From Citrus sinensis (Eukaryota > Streptophyta > Magnoliopsida > Sapindales > Rutaceae), in the NCBI RefSeq assembly GCF_022201045.2, contig NC_068564.1, forward strand, positions 31,773,001 to 31,837,000: a stretch of DNA of 64,000 nt, written 5' to 3'. Positions 25,901 to 38,867 of the stretch are shown piece by piece; positions within the stretch are counted from its first letter, which is position 1, and each line of letters starts with the position of its first letter. The notes under the pieces are model-generated. The model was not told the origin of the DNA, did no database searches, and was given only the letters and a program-made list of their open reading frames with translations. Both the position numbers and the translations under genes were made by a program.

Positions 25901-26170
25901 GCAACTTAAGTATCTTGAGATGGTATGTTTTGCTGTTCTCACTTTATGTTTTTATGGTCACCCTTTTACTGACCTTGTTGGGAAAATTTCTGCCTTCTTC
26001 CTTATTTTGAATTTTTTTTTCTTAGTTTATCTCTGGTTGTTAACATTTCATAATCTGTGCAGCTGAGGTTGCGACTGGATGCTAAACGGCGAAAATTTGA
26101 TCGGACCAAGAGCCGTCCTCCACAACTCTCAGCAAAGGTTTTGATGAAGTCAGAAACTCAAACTACTTGA
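22943..26170 (+). CDS. PHD-finger protein, plant-specific family
   Basis: Six coding exons: 22943-24102, 24716-24776, 24872-24990, 25356-25446, 25875-25922 and 26063-26170, giving 528 residues with all phases consistent. A complete C4HC3 PHD finger lies at residues 273-317: C273-x2-C276, C288-x2-C291, H296-x2-C299, C314-x2-C317, with the usual Trp (W312) before the last pair. Before it is a long Ser-rich, low-complexity region. After it come the conserved blocks DWECFCAVQWDPTHADCAVP and a coiled Lys/Arg-rich tail (RLRLDAKRRKFDRTKSRPP). The frame is open upstream to 22802 without an ATG, so 22943 is the first in-frame ATG. The leader probably starts near 21400, with a donor-like GG|gtaagt at 21465. 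PHD fingers read histone H3 tails, but the target here is unknown. From memory it resembles At1g77250; that assignment is weak. Confidence 0.83.
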
Positions 26171-27117
26171 CCATTTTGTGAAGGTATCCATACTGCTTTA
26201 CCTTCGCATTGTATTTTGTACATTCAAAATCACACAAAAAGAGGCTGAGCTCTTTGTATTGTAATTTTTGTAGATGGGAGTATTGTGGATTCTGACATAT
26301 ATGTAAGCCAGGTGGCATTTTTGTGGTCTCTTTTCTCTGGTCTTTTCTTCTCCTTTTCCTACTGGATTATTTATATTCTCTATTGAGTTCACAAATCAGC
26401 AAAAGAGGTTACCAGTCAGGGTTTATATATTTTGGCAGAATTAATTGGTTACTGACAAATTCAATAGATAACTTATGTCAATAGGAATTTGGAGCTGATT
26501 GTCACCCAAGCGGCATTGGTATTCAACCCATATGGTTTTTCCAAATCATTGACCTTATCCTCCCATCATCAAAACGGTGGTGGTGCCGTGTAAATTAGAC
26601 AGTTTAAGTGAAAAAAGTTTGTACAAGTGTAATTACTCTTTTTACACGATCGGGTAATCAGCTAGATTGATTCTTTTTGTTGTGCACGTATCTTCAAAAG
26701 ATTAGGCCATACAATTTTGCTAGGATTCACTATCATACATATCAAATTTCAAATTTTGTTAGATATTTCAACTTTTGTGTCACAGAGTTTAAATCAGGGT
26801 TTCATCTCATGTTGCAGTTTTGATTCTGTATCAATGTTTGTCTTCAGACTTGTAGTGAATAATGCATAACTGCATTGAATCATTCACTTTTCACAGTATC
26901 ACAAAACAGGATAGTTCTATCCATTGATTTCTTACTTTAGAAAATAAAATTTAATCGCCTCGAAGCAAATAAATTATAAAAGTGAATATAGAGGAAAAAT
27001 AAGAAGTAGCAACAGTTAAAAGGAAATTGGCATTAAGCATTTATATTCTATATATAGAATCACCACTGGCAAAACTGTAGGCAAAATGCTTTGCAAATAA
27101 TAGAGAGTGTACAAATG
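26171..27117. other. Convergent 3' intergenic spacer
   Basis: Lies between the ends of the PHD gene (+) and HAT3.1 (-). It is AT-rich and holds the two 3' UTRs. No gene, RNA or repeat was recognised. Confidence 0.6.
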
Positions 27118-30100
27118 TCAAAGTTTTTCCCTTAGTTCTGCTATGGGAACATAGACCATATCATATAAATGACTTTTATTTGACTTTTTACTATTTTCAA
27201 TTTGAAATCTGGATAATGTTTGCTTCAAACATTCCAGTCTACCCTTGGCACGACATAGTCTCTCCATCTCTGCTTCAGCAGCTTGTGATTCACCTGTGGC
27301 AACAAATTTGACCTTTTTCGTCTTTTTTGATTTTGCTTTAAGAAGCTTCTTTAAGCTCACATCATCACTCAACTCAATACTGGCCTGAGATATCCCAAAT
27401 ACAAAAAGCAAAGCACAAAGTTTTATCCATGGTCAGTTTATACATGTAGAGACTGAGGTTTGCAAATTACAACTACACTTAAATATTCTTTATGACTTGC
27501 AGCAAAAAATCACTATGAGCTCAATTCCCTAAAATAGATTTCAATTTTTAAATCATTGCGAACGACACAGGTAAAATGAAAGAATGAAAGAATAAGAAAT
27601 TATACAATGGCCAGGGCTTATATATGAACAATATACCTGATTGCTATTTACAGGTGATTCTAGAGAAGCTCTTTTCTGCTGATTTTTCTCGAAGCCGCTG
27701 CCACTGCTGACTGATTTTGAATCCTTTTTGGGGTGAATCTTTTTCAAACTCTTTGGGCTGCATACCAGAGTTTCTTCCAAGGAATTCTTGAATGTCAAAA
27801 CATCTGCATTTTGCTTCTCAGTTTCCAGACTAGATTCCTTGGAGATCCTAGGAGAACCAGGAACCTGTTGTGCACTCTCCACCTATTATGCAAGAGAATT
27901 TGTTAAAGCTACCAATTATATGACAGAATAACCTTGCAACATCCTAAAGATTTAAGTTTCATATCCCCAGGGTTAGAATGAAACCAAATAGAAAAAATGT
28001 CCTTCCCAGTTCCCATATGCAATAAAAACAGAAGACAGACATCATTAACAGACAATAAATAACTGGAAGATATTATATTGGTTTTCATTGTTTGGAATAA
28101 CTTTATGAAACAAAGTTAAATTGACTTTCCTTCTATCTTAAGTGGACAAAATGAATATGAAAAATTTAAAACTTTAAGTGCAAGACAAAGATACAGATAC
28201 TAAAAAAAACAAGAAGAATATAAGACACAAACAAAACATAAGCAATAAAGGACATGGGACAGCAGCTCACCTTTCTGGCTTTCAGTGCTAAGTACCTCGC
28301 ATTTTTAAACCATTTGTTAACCTGCAAATTGCAATTCAAGTATGAAAAAGTGGATAGCAAAAAAGATAAAAGACTTTTCTTAACAATTAAGGGATGCAAA
28401 ATTATTCCTCAATAAAATAACATCACGTAGATTAATGCTCCTTTGCCATTTCTAGCTCTTCCTATCATATGCAACTTGATAACTATAGTCAGCTAGTACT
28501 CAGCCATTCAAGCAAGTCCAGACTAAATATCATATGTTCTTGGGAGGGAAGTCAACTAGAACCCACAACAAAGTTCCATATACTCCCAGGATGTAGGAAG
28601 AAAATAATTTTCTGTACAAATGATTAAGCACTGCTATTGAACTTATGGCACTGATGCAAAACATGAAAAAAGCTGCATCGGTTTCCAGAAATCCTTTTTG
28701 TACTTCTATAATGATAGCTCAAGTAATTACCTTCTCAGGTTCAAGACTCAACTCTTTCGACAGATTTTCCTTGACAATTCTAGAGGGAAGTTCATTCTCA
28801 GCAAACACTTGACGAAGCTTCTGGTGCAGCGAAAAGGGGAAAGACAAAAAAGCATGGTAATAAACTTCCAGATAATTAAGATTATAAACTGCTCACTGTC
28901 TGAAGAATCAAATTTCATACTACCTCTACTGCATTAGGTGGCATTCTGTGAAATGACCTTCTAATTTTTGCATTTGAAGGAAGCTTCTTTTTTACTTCTG
29001 CAGTTTTAACTTTGGAACATTTTTCCTCACTTCCGTACAGAGTCATAAGGGAGTTCACTGCATCTGACTCCTTTTCTTTCCGTCTTCTCTTTGCAGGACC
29101 CCAGTCTTCATCTTCACTAAGTTGCTCAAATGCAGAAGCATCCTTTCCAAACATTTCCTATCAGAAAGAAAAGATAGAACCCATATGTCACAATTTAGAA
29201 AAACAAGCATCTATTGAAATGTATTTGTAATTTGCTACAATTTCCATTACATAATTGTGTTAAAGAGTTAATATATCCGTTGGCAGATTGTGCAATAATA
29301 TGCATGATAAACTAATTGCTAGAATTTTAACTGGCATCTTATATGTGCCGTAGCTGTTTATTCATTTAATAATTTTTTCTTGTCTTCATTTTCTTTTCAG
29401 TTATATTACTTTCATTTCCTCATCCAACCCCCAAACATCATTTCTTCTTTCATTTTCCCCTTTATCCTACAATTATTATTAATATTTCACTCAGAGGTAG
29501 AGAGAATAACATTTTTGGAACTTCCTAGCAAATAAATGGATTGACCCGCACTAATAAGCAAATGCCCTTCGTGTAAATTTTGGATTAATGCAAATGTAAC
29601 ACAAAAGAAAAGAGATAACTGTCCAGTAAACCAGTGAAACAATTAATTTCTATTTTTATTTTAAGGAACTTTGATTTACTCACATCATATAACTTCTTAT
29701 AATCCACTGTCCTTCGCTGCCGACGACCACAGATAATTTCCCCATCACTGGTTTCATCAGAACCTATACTGCTATCAACTGAATAGTTCTTGTAGCCATT
29801 GCTCTCCATCTCCCACCTCATAGATTCTGAAAAAGTTTCACTATCTGAAAACCAGCTCAAGCTGGTAGAACTGCTTGGATCATCATCAGTTCCTGCCCTG
29901 CTGATGCTGCAGCTGTTCTCCCTCCTTTCAGGATTATAATCATCATCTTCAGAATCATCAGAAGGCCACTCTTCTTCTTGGTTTAATAATGCAGAGCAAC
30001 CGTCAGGGAAGGCAGCTTCTTCTTTGAAAATGTCCTGTATGATGGAGTGACTTTATTATACAGTGGCAAATTCAATTTATAAATCCCTAGAAAATTCCAA

Positions 30101-31666
30101 ACAAACCTGCCAGTTGCTGTTGACAGAAAAGGAGGTCCCAATGTGAGCATTCATTGATTCTATAATTTCCATTTTACATTCACAAAATTTGCAGAACCAG
30201 CCCTGATCTCCTGGAGGTACTGTAAATTATCAATTAAATTAAAAGTCCCATGAAGAAACTGATTAACTCATATCTCCATGAAACAAACACAAAAAATAGA
30301 AGTGAGCTTACTGCTTTCAGTGTCCAATGGAGGGTCAAGACATTTTTGGTGGAAAGCACAATTACATGTGCCATCACAGAGTACAATGTCATTATCTGGG
30401 AAGGCTTCACGCAACTTGCACTTTGCACAGATTATCTAGATGCAGAAAAAGCAAACAATACAAGTATAATTATGTAATCCAAGTGGAAGATATGATCAAA
30501 CAGTTAAGTGTCTTCCTAGCAGTGTTATAAGTTATCAACTTATATCGATAACCTGATATCTGTGGACACTCAATAAACCCAGAATTTGACCAACTGACAA
30601 CAGAAAAGCCTTCTTCCCCTTAGTCTATGAATCAACCATATGGACCAATGTTTATTCCATGGGAAAATTAGAGAATAACCAACCCATTCAACAGCAACCA
30701 GAAATTTATAAAACCGGCCTATATCTAGTTTAATTCTAGCTAAGTCACTACAATTTAGCTTAACTGTTACAGGTTACATGGTCTTACATGTTCATGGTGC
30801 ACAGACCCATCTGTAGCAATAACAGAGCCTTCAATACATCCAACCGAGCTAAGGGAATCAAGCTGCCGGATTGCATCACGTATTCCAATTTTACACTTTA
30901 GTATCTGCTTCTTTGCCCGCTGCAATTCCTTCTCTGGCCTTATCTTTTCTCGGCTGCAATTGAAATTCAGATGTTAAGAACACAAATAAGCTCTTCGTCA
31001 TTTAAAGCTTAACTACGTCATAAAACTAACAACAGGTTCAAATCCCCCGCACTAAGATCAATGAGAAAATCAAGAATCAATAATGTTCTGATTTACAGAT
31101 CAGAAAAACGGCACATACCTATGACCTTTCCAACCTTCACCAGAATAAGCATCAATAAGGTTCTGCTCCAACTTCATTTTAATCAACAGGTACCTCGTTC
31201 TCCTCTGCAATCGTGAAGCTTCATCTAGCTCCACCTTCTCCTTTTGCCGCTTCTTGCTCCTACCCTTCCTTAGTTTCTTTGTTTCACCATCTCCATCAGC
31301 CACTTCTCCGTTCCCCTTGGAAATCACTAGTGCAGAATTTTTTCCTTTATGCTTCGATGATGCCCAATTCTTGGAGCCCTTTCTATCAATTTTTATATGC
31401 AGATTTTTTTGACTAATCGATTTGCTTTTTGCAAAGTCATCCCCAGCTCCCTTGCTATGAGACTCAGCAACTGTCCTTTTTAACAGGGTTGAATTGACTG
31501 TCTTTGACTGACATTTGGATTTAGATCTGAGTTTTTTACTCTTTGATATTTTGCTGCCTTTTTTGAACTTCAACGACGCAATTAGTTCAGACCCTGAATC
31601 TTTCTTAGGAAAACAAGATTTTCCAGATTCTGAATGTTTTACTACCTTCTTCCCATCTCCAGGCAT
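27118..31666 (-). CDS. HAT3.1: Homeobox protein HAT3.1 (PHD finger plus homeodomain)
   Basis: Ten coding exons: 31666-31119, 30953-30788, 30435-30312, 30219-30107, 30034-29684, 29157-28924, 28820-28731, 28321-28271, 27882-27637 and 27384-27118, giving 729 residues; Arabidopsis HAT3.1 is about 723. The basic N terminus (residues 1-150) is Lys/Ser-rich. A conserved leader block contains [20 protein letters not shown]. The PHD finger is C241-x2-C244, C258-x3-C262, H267-x2-C270, C289-x2-C292. An acidic region follows (about 330-435, for example [13 protein letters not shown]). The homeodomain (about 498-559) is split over three exons and ends in the recognition helix [17 protein letters not shown]. 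The C-terminal part is Lys-rich with a predicted coil. It is a nuclear DNA-binding regulator; PRHA/PRHP-type homologues are related. A leader intron (31668-32617) is supported by gtgagt and an acag just before the ATG. Confidence 0.96.
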
Positions 31667-32707
31667 ACTGTTCCGAAGTGTATAAATATAATTTTAGCAT
31701 AAATGTCTTCTAACATATGTTACAAAATCACAGTAATTGTTTGTAAAGACAGAAACAAAACAACTACAAAGACTATGGTAACAAGTATCACGAATCAAAA
31801 ACTCATCGACTATCCTGGTCTTTGCATTTGAAATTTTGTGATGCTCTAAAAAATAAAATAAAAAATAAAAAAACTACTAGAAGAGATGTTCCTGCATCAT
31901 GTATAAAAATAAAGGTATCATACATGAACTCAAAAAAAAATAAAATAAATAAATAAACTCATCTATCATCCTGGCCTTTGCACTAACATTAACAACCATG
32001 AACCGCAGAAGCACTTTAACAAACGAAGCTGAAACCATTATGAGAAGTAAACTCCTAGAAAATAATAACTGTAACTAAACAAAAACTCTTAATTCATATC
32101 GCTATGTGCTTCAATTCAATGTTGCTTATTTTCCTAAAGGAAAATTTTCTCATAGATGCAAAAACAAAAAGGAAGACAGAAAGTCAGCGAAGCAGAATGA
32201 AAAGCTTGTCAAAACATACAGGTTTTATATGAACATTAAGGCATTCTTTGTTTTCCCCCAGGTACTTCAGAAACGTGAAAATTCTCTTCACATTTTGTTC
32301 CCATGAATCATTCAACATAAAATCTTAAACTAACTCATCACTCACACACCAATTGGGAAAGTAACATAAATATTGTGATTCCATAAATCGAGATCACAAT
32401 TCACAATGTTTTGATATTCATTAGAATCAATTCACAAAGTGTATGATCATCAGAAAGAGCAAATTTAGAAAGATACCCAGATGAGAATCATGCCCAATAA
32501 GCCAATAAAAGCAAACAAAGACTGACTGAAAATTTACACGTTAAAGCCATCAAAAAATGAACAAATACTAAATAAAGAGAAGAAGCAAAAGGTAAAGTGT
32601 AATGTTTAACAACTCACTTGGCAAATCAAATTTTGCCAGAAAGATTCTTGAAGAAGAAGAAGAAGATCTTGGAATCAAACAAGGTGTTGAGCAGCAACAA
32701 TGATATG

Positions 32708-32715
32708 TATTTATA
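32708..32715 (-). promoter_or_regulatory. Candidate TATA box of HAT3.1
   Basis: The minus strand reads TATAAATA here, about 90 bases before the donor CAA|gtgagt at 32617. This gives a start site near 32680, a leader exon of roughly 60 bases, a 950-base leader intron, and then the ATG at 31666. Confidence 0.5.
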
Positions 32716-34480
32716 AAGAGAGCACATGTGAGAATTGAAACATTTTTTGGTTAAGTCCCAAAAAGGAGTTTGAAATTTGGGTATTAAAAGTTAAATCAGA
32801 GAGTGATGAAAATAATGCAAAAATATTAATGGGGAATTGGGTTATTTTCGAAGCGCCACACAACGGTCAGCTCTTTTTTTCTTTATGGAAGCCTCTTCTT
32901 CTTCTTCTCTCTTGTAAATTTGTAAATTCTCTCGTTTGATTTGATTGATCAACAGTCTCTTACAAGGGTGTATTTGGGAGTTCCTACTCATAACAAATGT
33001 GCTTCCGAGTTTAAAAGAACTTTGGAAAACACTTGTTGATAATACCATAAAAAGCACTTAGCCAATTCATTCATTTTCAGTTTCAGTTTTAGCGTTGGAA
33101 TTTTCAAGTTTTGTATTGTTATTTTTAACCTTACATGTAGGTGAGTGTCGTCGATTCCCAAAATTGATGTAGAAGCACTTTTAATATCATAAGAAGCACT
33201 TTCAAGTACAGTGCAAAATCGCAGTAATTATATTTATACAAAGGTAGGATAATGTAGCATATATATTTATAAAAAAATTTCTTCTGAAATTCTAGTGTCC
33301 AAAATTACCCTATATTTTAAAGAATGAATAGGATAGAGATTTTTATCAATGATCTACATCATACTAGATTATTATTACGCGTTTGCTAATGTAACTTAAT
33401 TTTACATATAGTTATGGTGATTTGTACATCATATTAATAGTTAAAATTATTTACCCCTACTTATGTAATGAGAATCAATCTAATGAGAGCTATCACGCAT
33501 GTTATGGTAAGTGACGGTACACATTGTGCACTCTTATTGGAGGACGCTAGACCCCACAGTTAGCTCCTTTAATGAAACATATCGTCGCACATTAGACCAA
33601 ATGCGCCTATGTAATATAAGTAAAAAAAATTATACACTTTGTTAAATTCAATTCTTATTAAAAAAGGTACCTAAGCAATAAAAACCCTTATTTGAAAGAA
33701 AACATTTTCATGAAGAAAAAATCCAAAAGTATTATTTAGCTTATTATCTATGCGTATTAGAACGAAAAGAATTGTTCATTGTTGGGTAATACATAAAATG
33801 AAATTTACTCTTATCTTTGAAGGGAAAGGACCAGCACTAACCACTTACTAATGTAGCGAATTTTTGTGAAGAAGAACGTAAACAATTATTCAAGTTCGAC
33901 GAAACCATTGTTTGTTTGTTTGTTTTTTTTTTTTTTTCCTTCTACTGAAGTGAAGAGAAAGTGAACTTCTTTTACTCTCCTCTAATTCTCTTTGGCACTC
34001 ACTTTTACTTTGGTTAAATTTATTTTTCCAAAAAAGGAAAGCATCCAAAATCCATTATTTGTGCTTCCCGTGCGAATGCCTACAAGCCTACCCTTTTCAA
34101 AATTGCACATTGCTGAAAGTGAAAAGTGATGTTATCACTTATCAGCATTTCACTGCCATCCAATGGATGGTAGCTTTTATGTCCTAAATATAATTTTTCC
34201 ATTTTAATTGCTTGAGTCATCTACTCATATCAACAGCACTTTAGATAAGGGAGTTTAGATGCAAACTGTATCATTATATGTTGGCATCTGGCTGAAAATT
34301 CAAAGCACTTCCCGTCTTCAGTTCCTCATCTAAACTCTCTTTATTTCCAAAATCATTCAAATGTCATTGACTTTTGAGTTTTGACACTGAAACGTTCATA
34401 CAGAGAGCATGAGAATATCATATCCATTATAGATATCGGCAGTAAGAAATTTGCTTTTCTGCGTAAGGAATTGACTTCAA
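32716..34480. other. Intergenic, no gene seen
   Basis: AT-rich spacer upstream of HAT3.1, reaching the putative 3' end of the Fb15-type gene. A 22-base T-rich run lies near 33920-33940. Nothing coding was recognised and no bounded mobile element could be supported. Confidence 0.5.
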
Positions 34481-34489
34481 CATTCATGA

Positions 34490-34603
34490 TCAAGTGTATA
34501 TTTATTTCATCACTTAATACAAGAAGCACCGAAGAAAACAGTATCTGAAAAAATCAAAACAACCATCGATGACCAAATCAACCCCCACGAGGCATGTTGC
34601 AAC
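34490..34603 (-). other. Candidate 3' untranslated exon of the Fb15-type gene
   Basis: The minus strand shows an acceptor (tttttgcag|gttgc) at 34603 and an AATAAA-type signal near 34500. The matching donor would be the gtatat nine bases after the stop codon at 38395. If joined, the gene has a 3' UTR intron of about 3.8 kb. Motif evidence only. Confidence 0.35.
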
Positions 34604-34609
34604 CTGCAA

Positions 34610-36230
34610 AAACAGGAGAGCATGTGACTGTCAAATTATACTAATTTACTGGACATGAGCAATTGAAAACAAGAGGAAGAAGAATACTCGGTTGCCAAAC
34701 GCATTGGGGTAAAAATAAAAACCAATACCACAGCTGGTTCTTTTATTCATGATAGCCAAAGACGCATTATTAATTGGAAGAAAGCAAGCAAAAGAACCAG
34801 GTATCATTTAGACACAGAGACTCATGAGGCAAATAAATTTGCTGTGATGTAAAACCTTTACAATATAGGATTTGTTATACTATATGGTTTTGAATGTCAG
34901 ACAATGAAAGAAAAAGTTGGAGTAAGGACCAAGCAGATAGAAGACAGTACTAACAACCAATTACGTAAAATAAGACATCAAGCAATCGATTTTTATTGTT
35001 TAGACATTCATATAAAAGAATTTGAAAAAAAGAAATTGCAACAGCAGAAAGAAGTGATCTGACCATCAAATAATCTATTGGGGAGAATGAATTCTATGTG
35101 ATCATCTCACCTCATCAGTTTGCTGAGGGGTAAAAACCATCCAACCAGGAGTTGACAAGTGAGACGACATGTCAATTGCAAGTGAGACCATCCACTCAAT
35201 GTTATGGCTAAGGAGATTGAAAATAAAAATCATCTCTCCTCCCACTTATCAGCTTCTGGTTGTAGGGTGCCAACACATCAGCAGGCTGATGTGGTGTGCT
35301 GGTCCCTTTCACTTTTACAGACCTAGTAGACGTGGTAACCCTTACTCAGGTTCTTAGAGACCTGCATAGCAAAGAGAACTAGGTCTGCCTTGACCACACT
35401 TGTCACAACCTAGGAATTTACCTTTCTAAACCCTGCAACCTACACCAATAGTCATAGCCTAGGAATTAACCCTTCCCCACCAGTCGCCCTTGTCGGTCCT
35501 AAGTCAGCCAACAATCATAAGAAAGTCCTGGATGGTGCCATCGCCACCATGTCAGCACACCACCTCCCAAGCATTGTGTATGTGTGGTGAAATGTCACTG
35601 GGAGATGGTGCTTTGTCGTGGCACCACCCAAGACTTTCTCAACAATCACACAAGAGACAGAACATATGCATGCAAAATGTGCAAATGCTGCCATTAAATA
35701 AAATACGTGAAATTTGAGAGGATCAGCCAACCATCTAAAGGCCTCACCATTTTCAACCATTAGCCATGTACAATCCACAATTAAAATTACAATGATCTGA
35801 AGATTTAATGGTGTATAATAAAAGTGCTGAAAACAAAATATCCTAGAGATGCAATCAAATACTTAATAAGGCACACATTTGTGTGGGTATCTAGAGTCCT
35901 CCATCATCATTAGCAAAGCCTTAATTCTTGTAGGCTAAGTACACAGGCTTCTCCATGTTCCTCATAGTCTCCAGAATATTTTGGAAGCTTCCGCCAACAA
36001 TTTAGCCTCGAAAAGGAGGGCTGCACACAAAGTTTTAGATCCTGCATGAGGGCCATTGGTTTGTTTTTTTTCTTTAAATTTCTGAACATGGTGGGGGCTC
36101 AATGTCAGAAATTTTGTTTTGGCCACGCAGCCCCCGCCGGGGGGGTGGGGGGGGGGGGGGGGTTTGTTGGTGGTTCTGACTACTGTCTGTCGGATTGAAT
36201 CCAACGGTTACATGCAAGATCCCATAACAG

Positions 36231-36290
<60 letters not shown>

Positions 36291-38385
36291 GTAGGAGTCA
36301 AATGCAGGATCCCGATGTGGCCATTGGAATTCAATTCCAACGGCCCACTTTCTTTTGGACAGTGGGCCCACCATGTGCAGAAATTAAAAAAAGGGGGAAA
36401 AAGGCTAATAAATATAAGTGAAATAAATAAAAAGCTAAAAGAATAGATATATAAGTGAACTAAATAAAAGGCTAAAGAGCAAATATTTTAATAACATATA
36501 TACAGGATCCCTTCCATTGCGGGATCCAGAGATGGACCTCTTTTAAAAAAAAAAAAAAATCAAATAGCAGTGAATTTTTTTTAAAAAAAGGGGGCTGTTG
36601 GATATCAATCCAAGGATAAATGGGCTGTGCTTGCTGGTAAAATGCTTTAAAACAAACTGAGAATACTTTTCAAAAATACATATTTCAAAATAATTTTTGG
36701 CTTAGTAAAAATTTGTGTATTATGATAATCCTAAGGAGAAAGTAGGATGCACAATGGAGATACTCATGTGTTCAAGAACTCAATTTGCAAACCTTTCACT
36801 CATTTATTCTAGTAATCAAGTAACACTAACTATGGTGACGCCTAAGGACTTCGGACATGATGATCAATGTAAAACTAATTGTGATGGAGGATATATAATG
36901 ATGTAAAAGAGAATATACCATAGAGCATGTGATAGCATGTCAAGAGATATTCCTAACATCTTTATTACAATTGTAATTCAAGTGATTATATTTTAGCTAA
37001 TATTGTAAATAGGTGGGTTTATATATGGCTAAACCTTCCCTCAAATCCATGAAGAATATTATTGGAAAGCTATTAGTGTTATCATTTTCTAAAAAACATG
37101 TATGCATCATTCTCTACCTGTTCAGTATGTTTGTAGGTTGATTAAGGCTAAGAAGGTTGATGTTTGGTACCCAAGGCCACAAAATTGAAGGATAAATTTC
37201 CTTACCGTGATAACTCTCTCTATTTTTCTGATTCAAACATTGATTAAACAATTTTCTAATAAAACAAAAGCATAGATAACCATGAAACACAGAATATGGA
37301 AGAGCATCAACATACTATTATAGTCAATTATGCTGTGCATGGACTATTAGATTATGTGATAAAAGATCAAACAACCAATAAGGTGTTGCATGACAATTGT
37401 TATGTCGGGTCTAAAGGGTAAGAGAAAACTCAAATTACTTTGTTCAGAAGATATAAACACAAAAATTCAATAAACAAAATCGCTTTCGAATACCCCTGGA
37501 TTGCATTGTTTGACTCTAAAAGAAAATAGGAGAAAATGCAACAACACAATGAATTGTTAAATCCTCATTTACCTCCAGGATGCATAAGTACAAAATAAAA
37601 AGGGAATTTCATTTAGAAAGATTTACCCAAAATACTCAAGTAACTTTCAATGTTTAGCTTCCTATTCATTTTCTAGCATTGGCAGCTAGATAGGTAAATG
37701 TTTCATCCTCTGCTCAACTTGTTTTTGCTATCCCATTTTCCTATCTCTCTCCCAGAATTGAAATTAAGAAAGGCACAAAAAAGTTAAAGAGGGAAAGCTC
37801 TAAATACCGCCAAATGAGAGATATGTCAAAAATCAAAACAATAACAACAATGAAAAAGAAGTATCATATCCAAACAAACCTCAAATCGGATTTTCTCTAC
37901 ATAGGTAATAAAGAGGAAACCAATAATTTTCTAAAATACAGACATTTGAATCCAATCTGAAAACATTTTCAATTATTATAATTTGCTTTGGGCTTTTCTG
38001 ATGTATTATATATTTTGAATTTAATTTAAAATGTGTCCAGAAACTGCGTCAGAGACCTCCCATTCGGGGGCATTTTAAAGGTTTTATCTTTTATGTATTC
38101 CTTGTGTTCAGAAGCAAAACATTTTGCATATCAAACAAAAAAATAATCAAAAGGTTATATTCCTAGCAGTTTCATCCTAGCTCAGTTGTTATAACAGATC
38201 GACAATAATTAATAAAAATCTGCAAACCAAATCAAACACAACATTCAATTTACAGCTAATCGAGGAACATTAACAGAAACCCCATAAGCGAACTCAGAAA
38301 CAACAATAACCCAGTTAAATCAAAACGCTAACAAGCAAAACCCAGTTAAAATTAACAGCCCAGAAGACATAATCAAGAAATATAC
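34610..38385. other. Non-coding stretch, possible long 3' UTR intron
   Basis: No recognisable coding exons lie on either strand. It contains a repeat-rich patch (36060-36610) listed separately and short inverted words such as CTGATGTGGTGTGCTGG near 35287, echoed in opposite sense near 35550. The remainder is ordinary AT-rich DNA. Confidence 0.45.
36060..36405. repeat. Inverted-repeat block with poly-G tract and (CT)n-(TA)n
   Basis: AATTTCTGAACATGGTGGG near 36076-36095 is the near-perfect inverse of CCCACCATGTGCAGAAATT near 36368-36388, giving a hairpin-like element of about 310-340 bases. Between the arms are a run of 16 G after a run of 7 G (36139-36162), about 20 CT dinucleotides (36234-36275) and about 7 TA dinucleotides (to 36290). 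Two diverged copies of a GGATTGAATCCAACGG-like word lie inside. It looks like a MITE remnant; no target duplication was identified. Confidence 0.55.
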
Positions 38386-38394
38386 CAGCCCAGA

Positions 38395-38664
38395 TCAGTG
38401 GCCGTGCTCCTTAGCGTGTTGCTGGTGCTCAAGATGGCGTCGTTCCTCAGGAAGAGCGACGAGATAAGAGAAGATCATGCCGCCGATGCAGACATGGTAA
38501 ACTGGATCGAACGAGCTTGTTTGAATGTACTTGGCGTGATAATTGTCCAAACCACGCTGCACCGTCTGCTTCACGTAATTCATTGAAAGCATGGGCTTCA
38601 GGTAATTTGGCAATTCCTTCACTTTCATTCCCTTTACCTCGTTGTAGATTCTCCTTAGCGACAT
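38395..38664 (-). CDS. Small mitochondrial membrane protein (Fb15 type), probable ATP synthase Fo subunit
   Basis: One coding exon, 89 residues. The start at 38664 (MSLRRIYNEVKGMKVKELP) is chosen because this is the conserved start of the plant family; the frame upstream has no other ATG. A conserved core reads GLDNYHAKYIQTSSFDPVYH, followed by a single hydrophobic segment (VCIGGMIFSYLVAL, about residues 61-74) and a basic, His-rich tail (EERRHLEHQQHAKEHGH). It matches the plant 'fiber protein Fb15' family (At4g30010). My recollection is that proteomic work places this family in mitochondrial complex V as a subunit f-like Fo component. The family is clear; the exact subunit name is less certain. 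Confidence 0.88.
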   Translation of the reverse strand: MSLRRIYNEVKGMKVKELPNYLKPMLSMNYVKQTVQRGLDNYHAKYIQTSSFDPVYHVCIGGMIFSYLVALPEERRHLEHQQHAKEHGH

Positions 38665-38698
38665 TTTGGCAGTCTGATTCTGGCTTTCGGTTGAGAGC

Positions 38699-38707
38699 AA
38701 ACCCTAA
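38699..38707 (-). promoter_or_regulatory. Telo-box in the leader or promoter of the Fb15-type gene
   Basis: The plus strand reads AAACCCTAA (TTAGGGTTT on the gene strand), 35 bases before the start codon. Telo-boxes are frequent just downstream of start sites in plant ribosomal-protein and mitochondrial genes. Confidence 0.45.
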
Positions 38708-38867
38708 TTTTTGTTTTTTCTGATGAGCACGATGCTAAGAGTCGATGAAGGTTTTGTAAAATGGTAAATTGCATGTAGTCACCCAGATATTTTGTAAATG
38801 TTACTTAAACTCCTGAACTTTTTAAAATAACAGCCAGACCCTTGATTTGCCGAAGTTGACAGCTAAC

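Noticed and set aside
31030-31050. GGTTCAAATCC (tRNA B-box consensus)
   Set aside because: No A box, acceptor stem or T-arm pairing could be made; it lies in a HAT3.1 intron.
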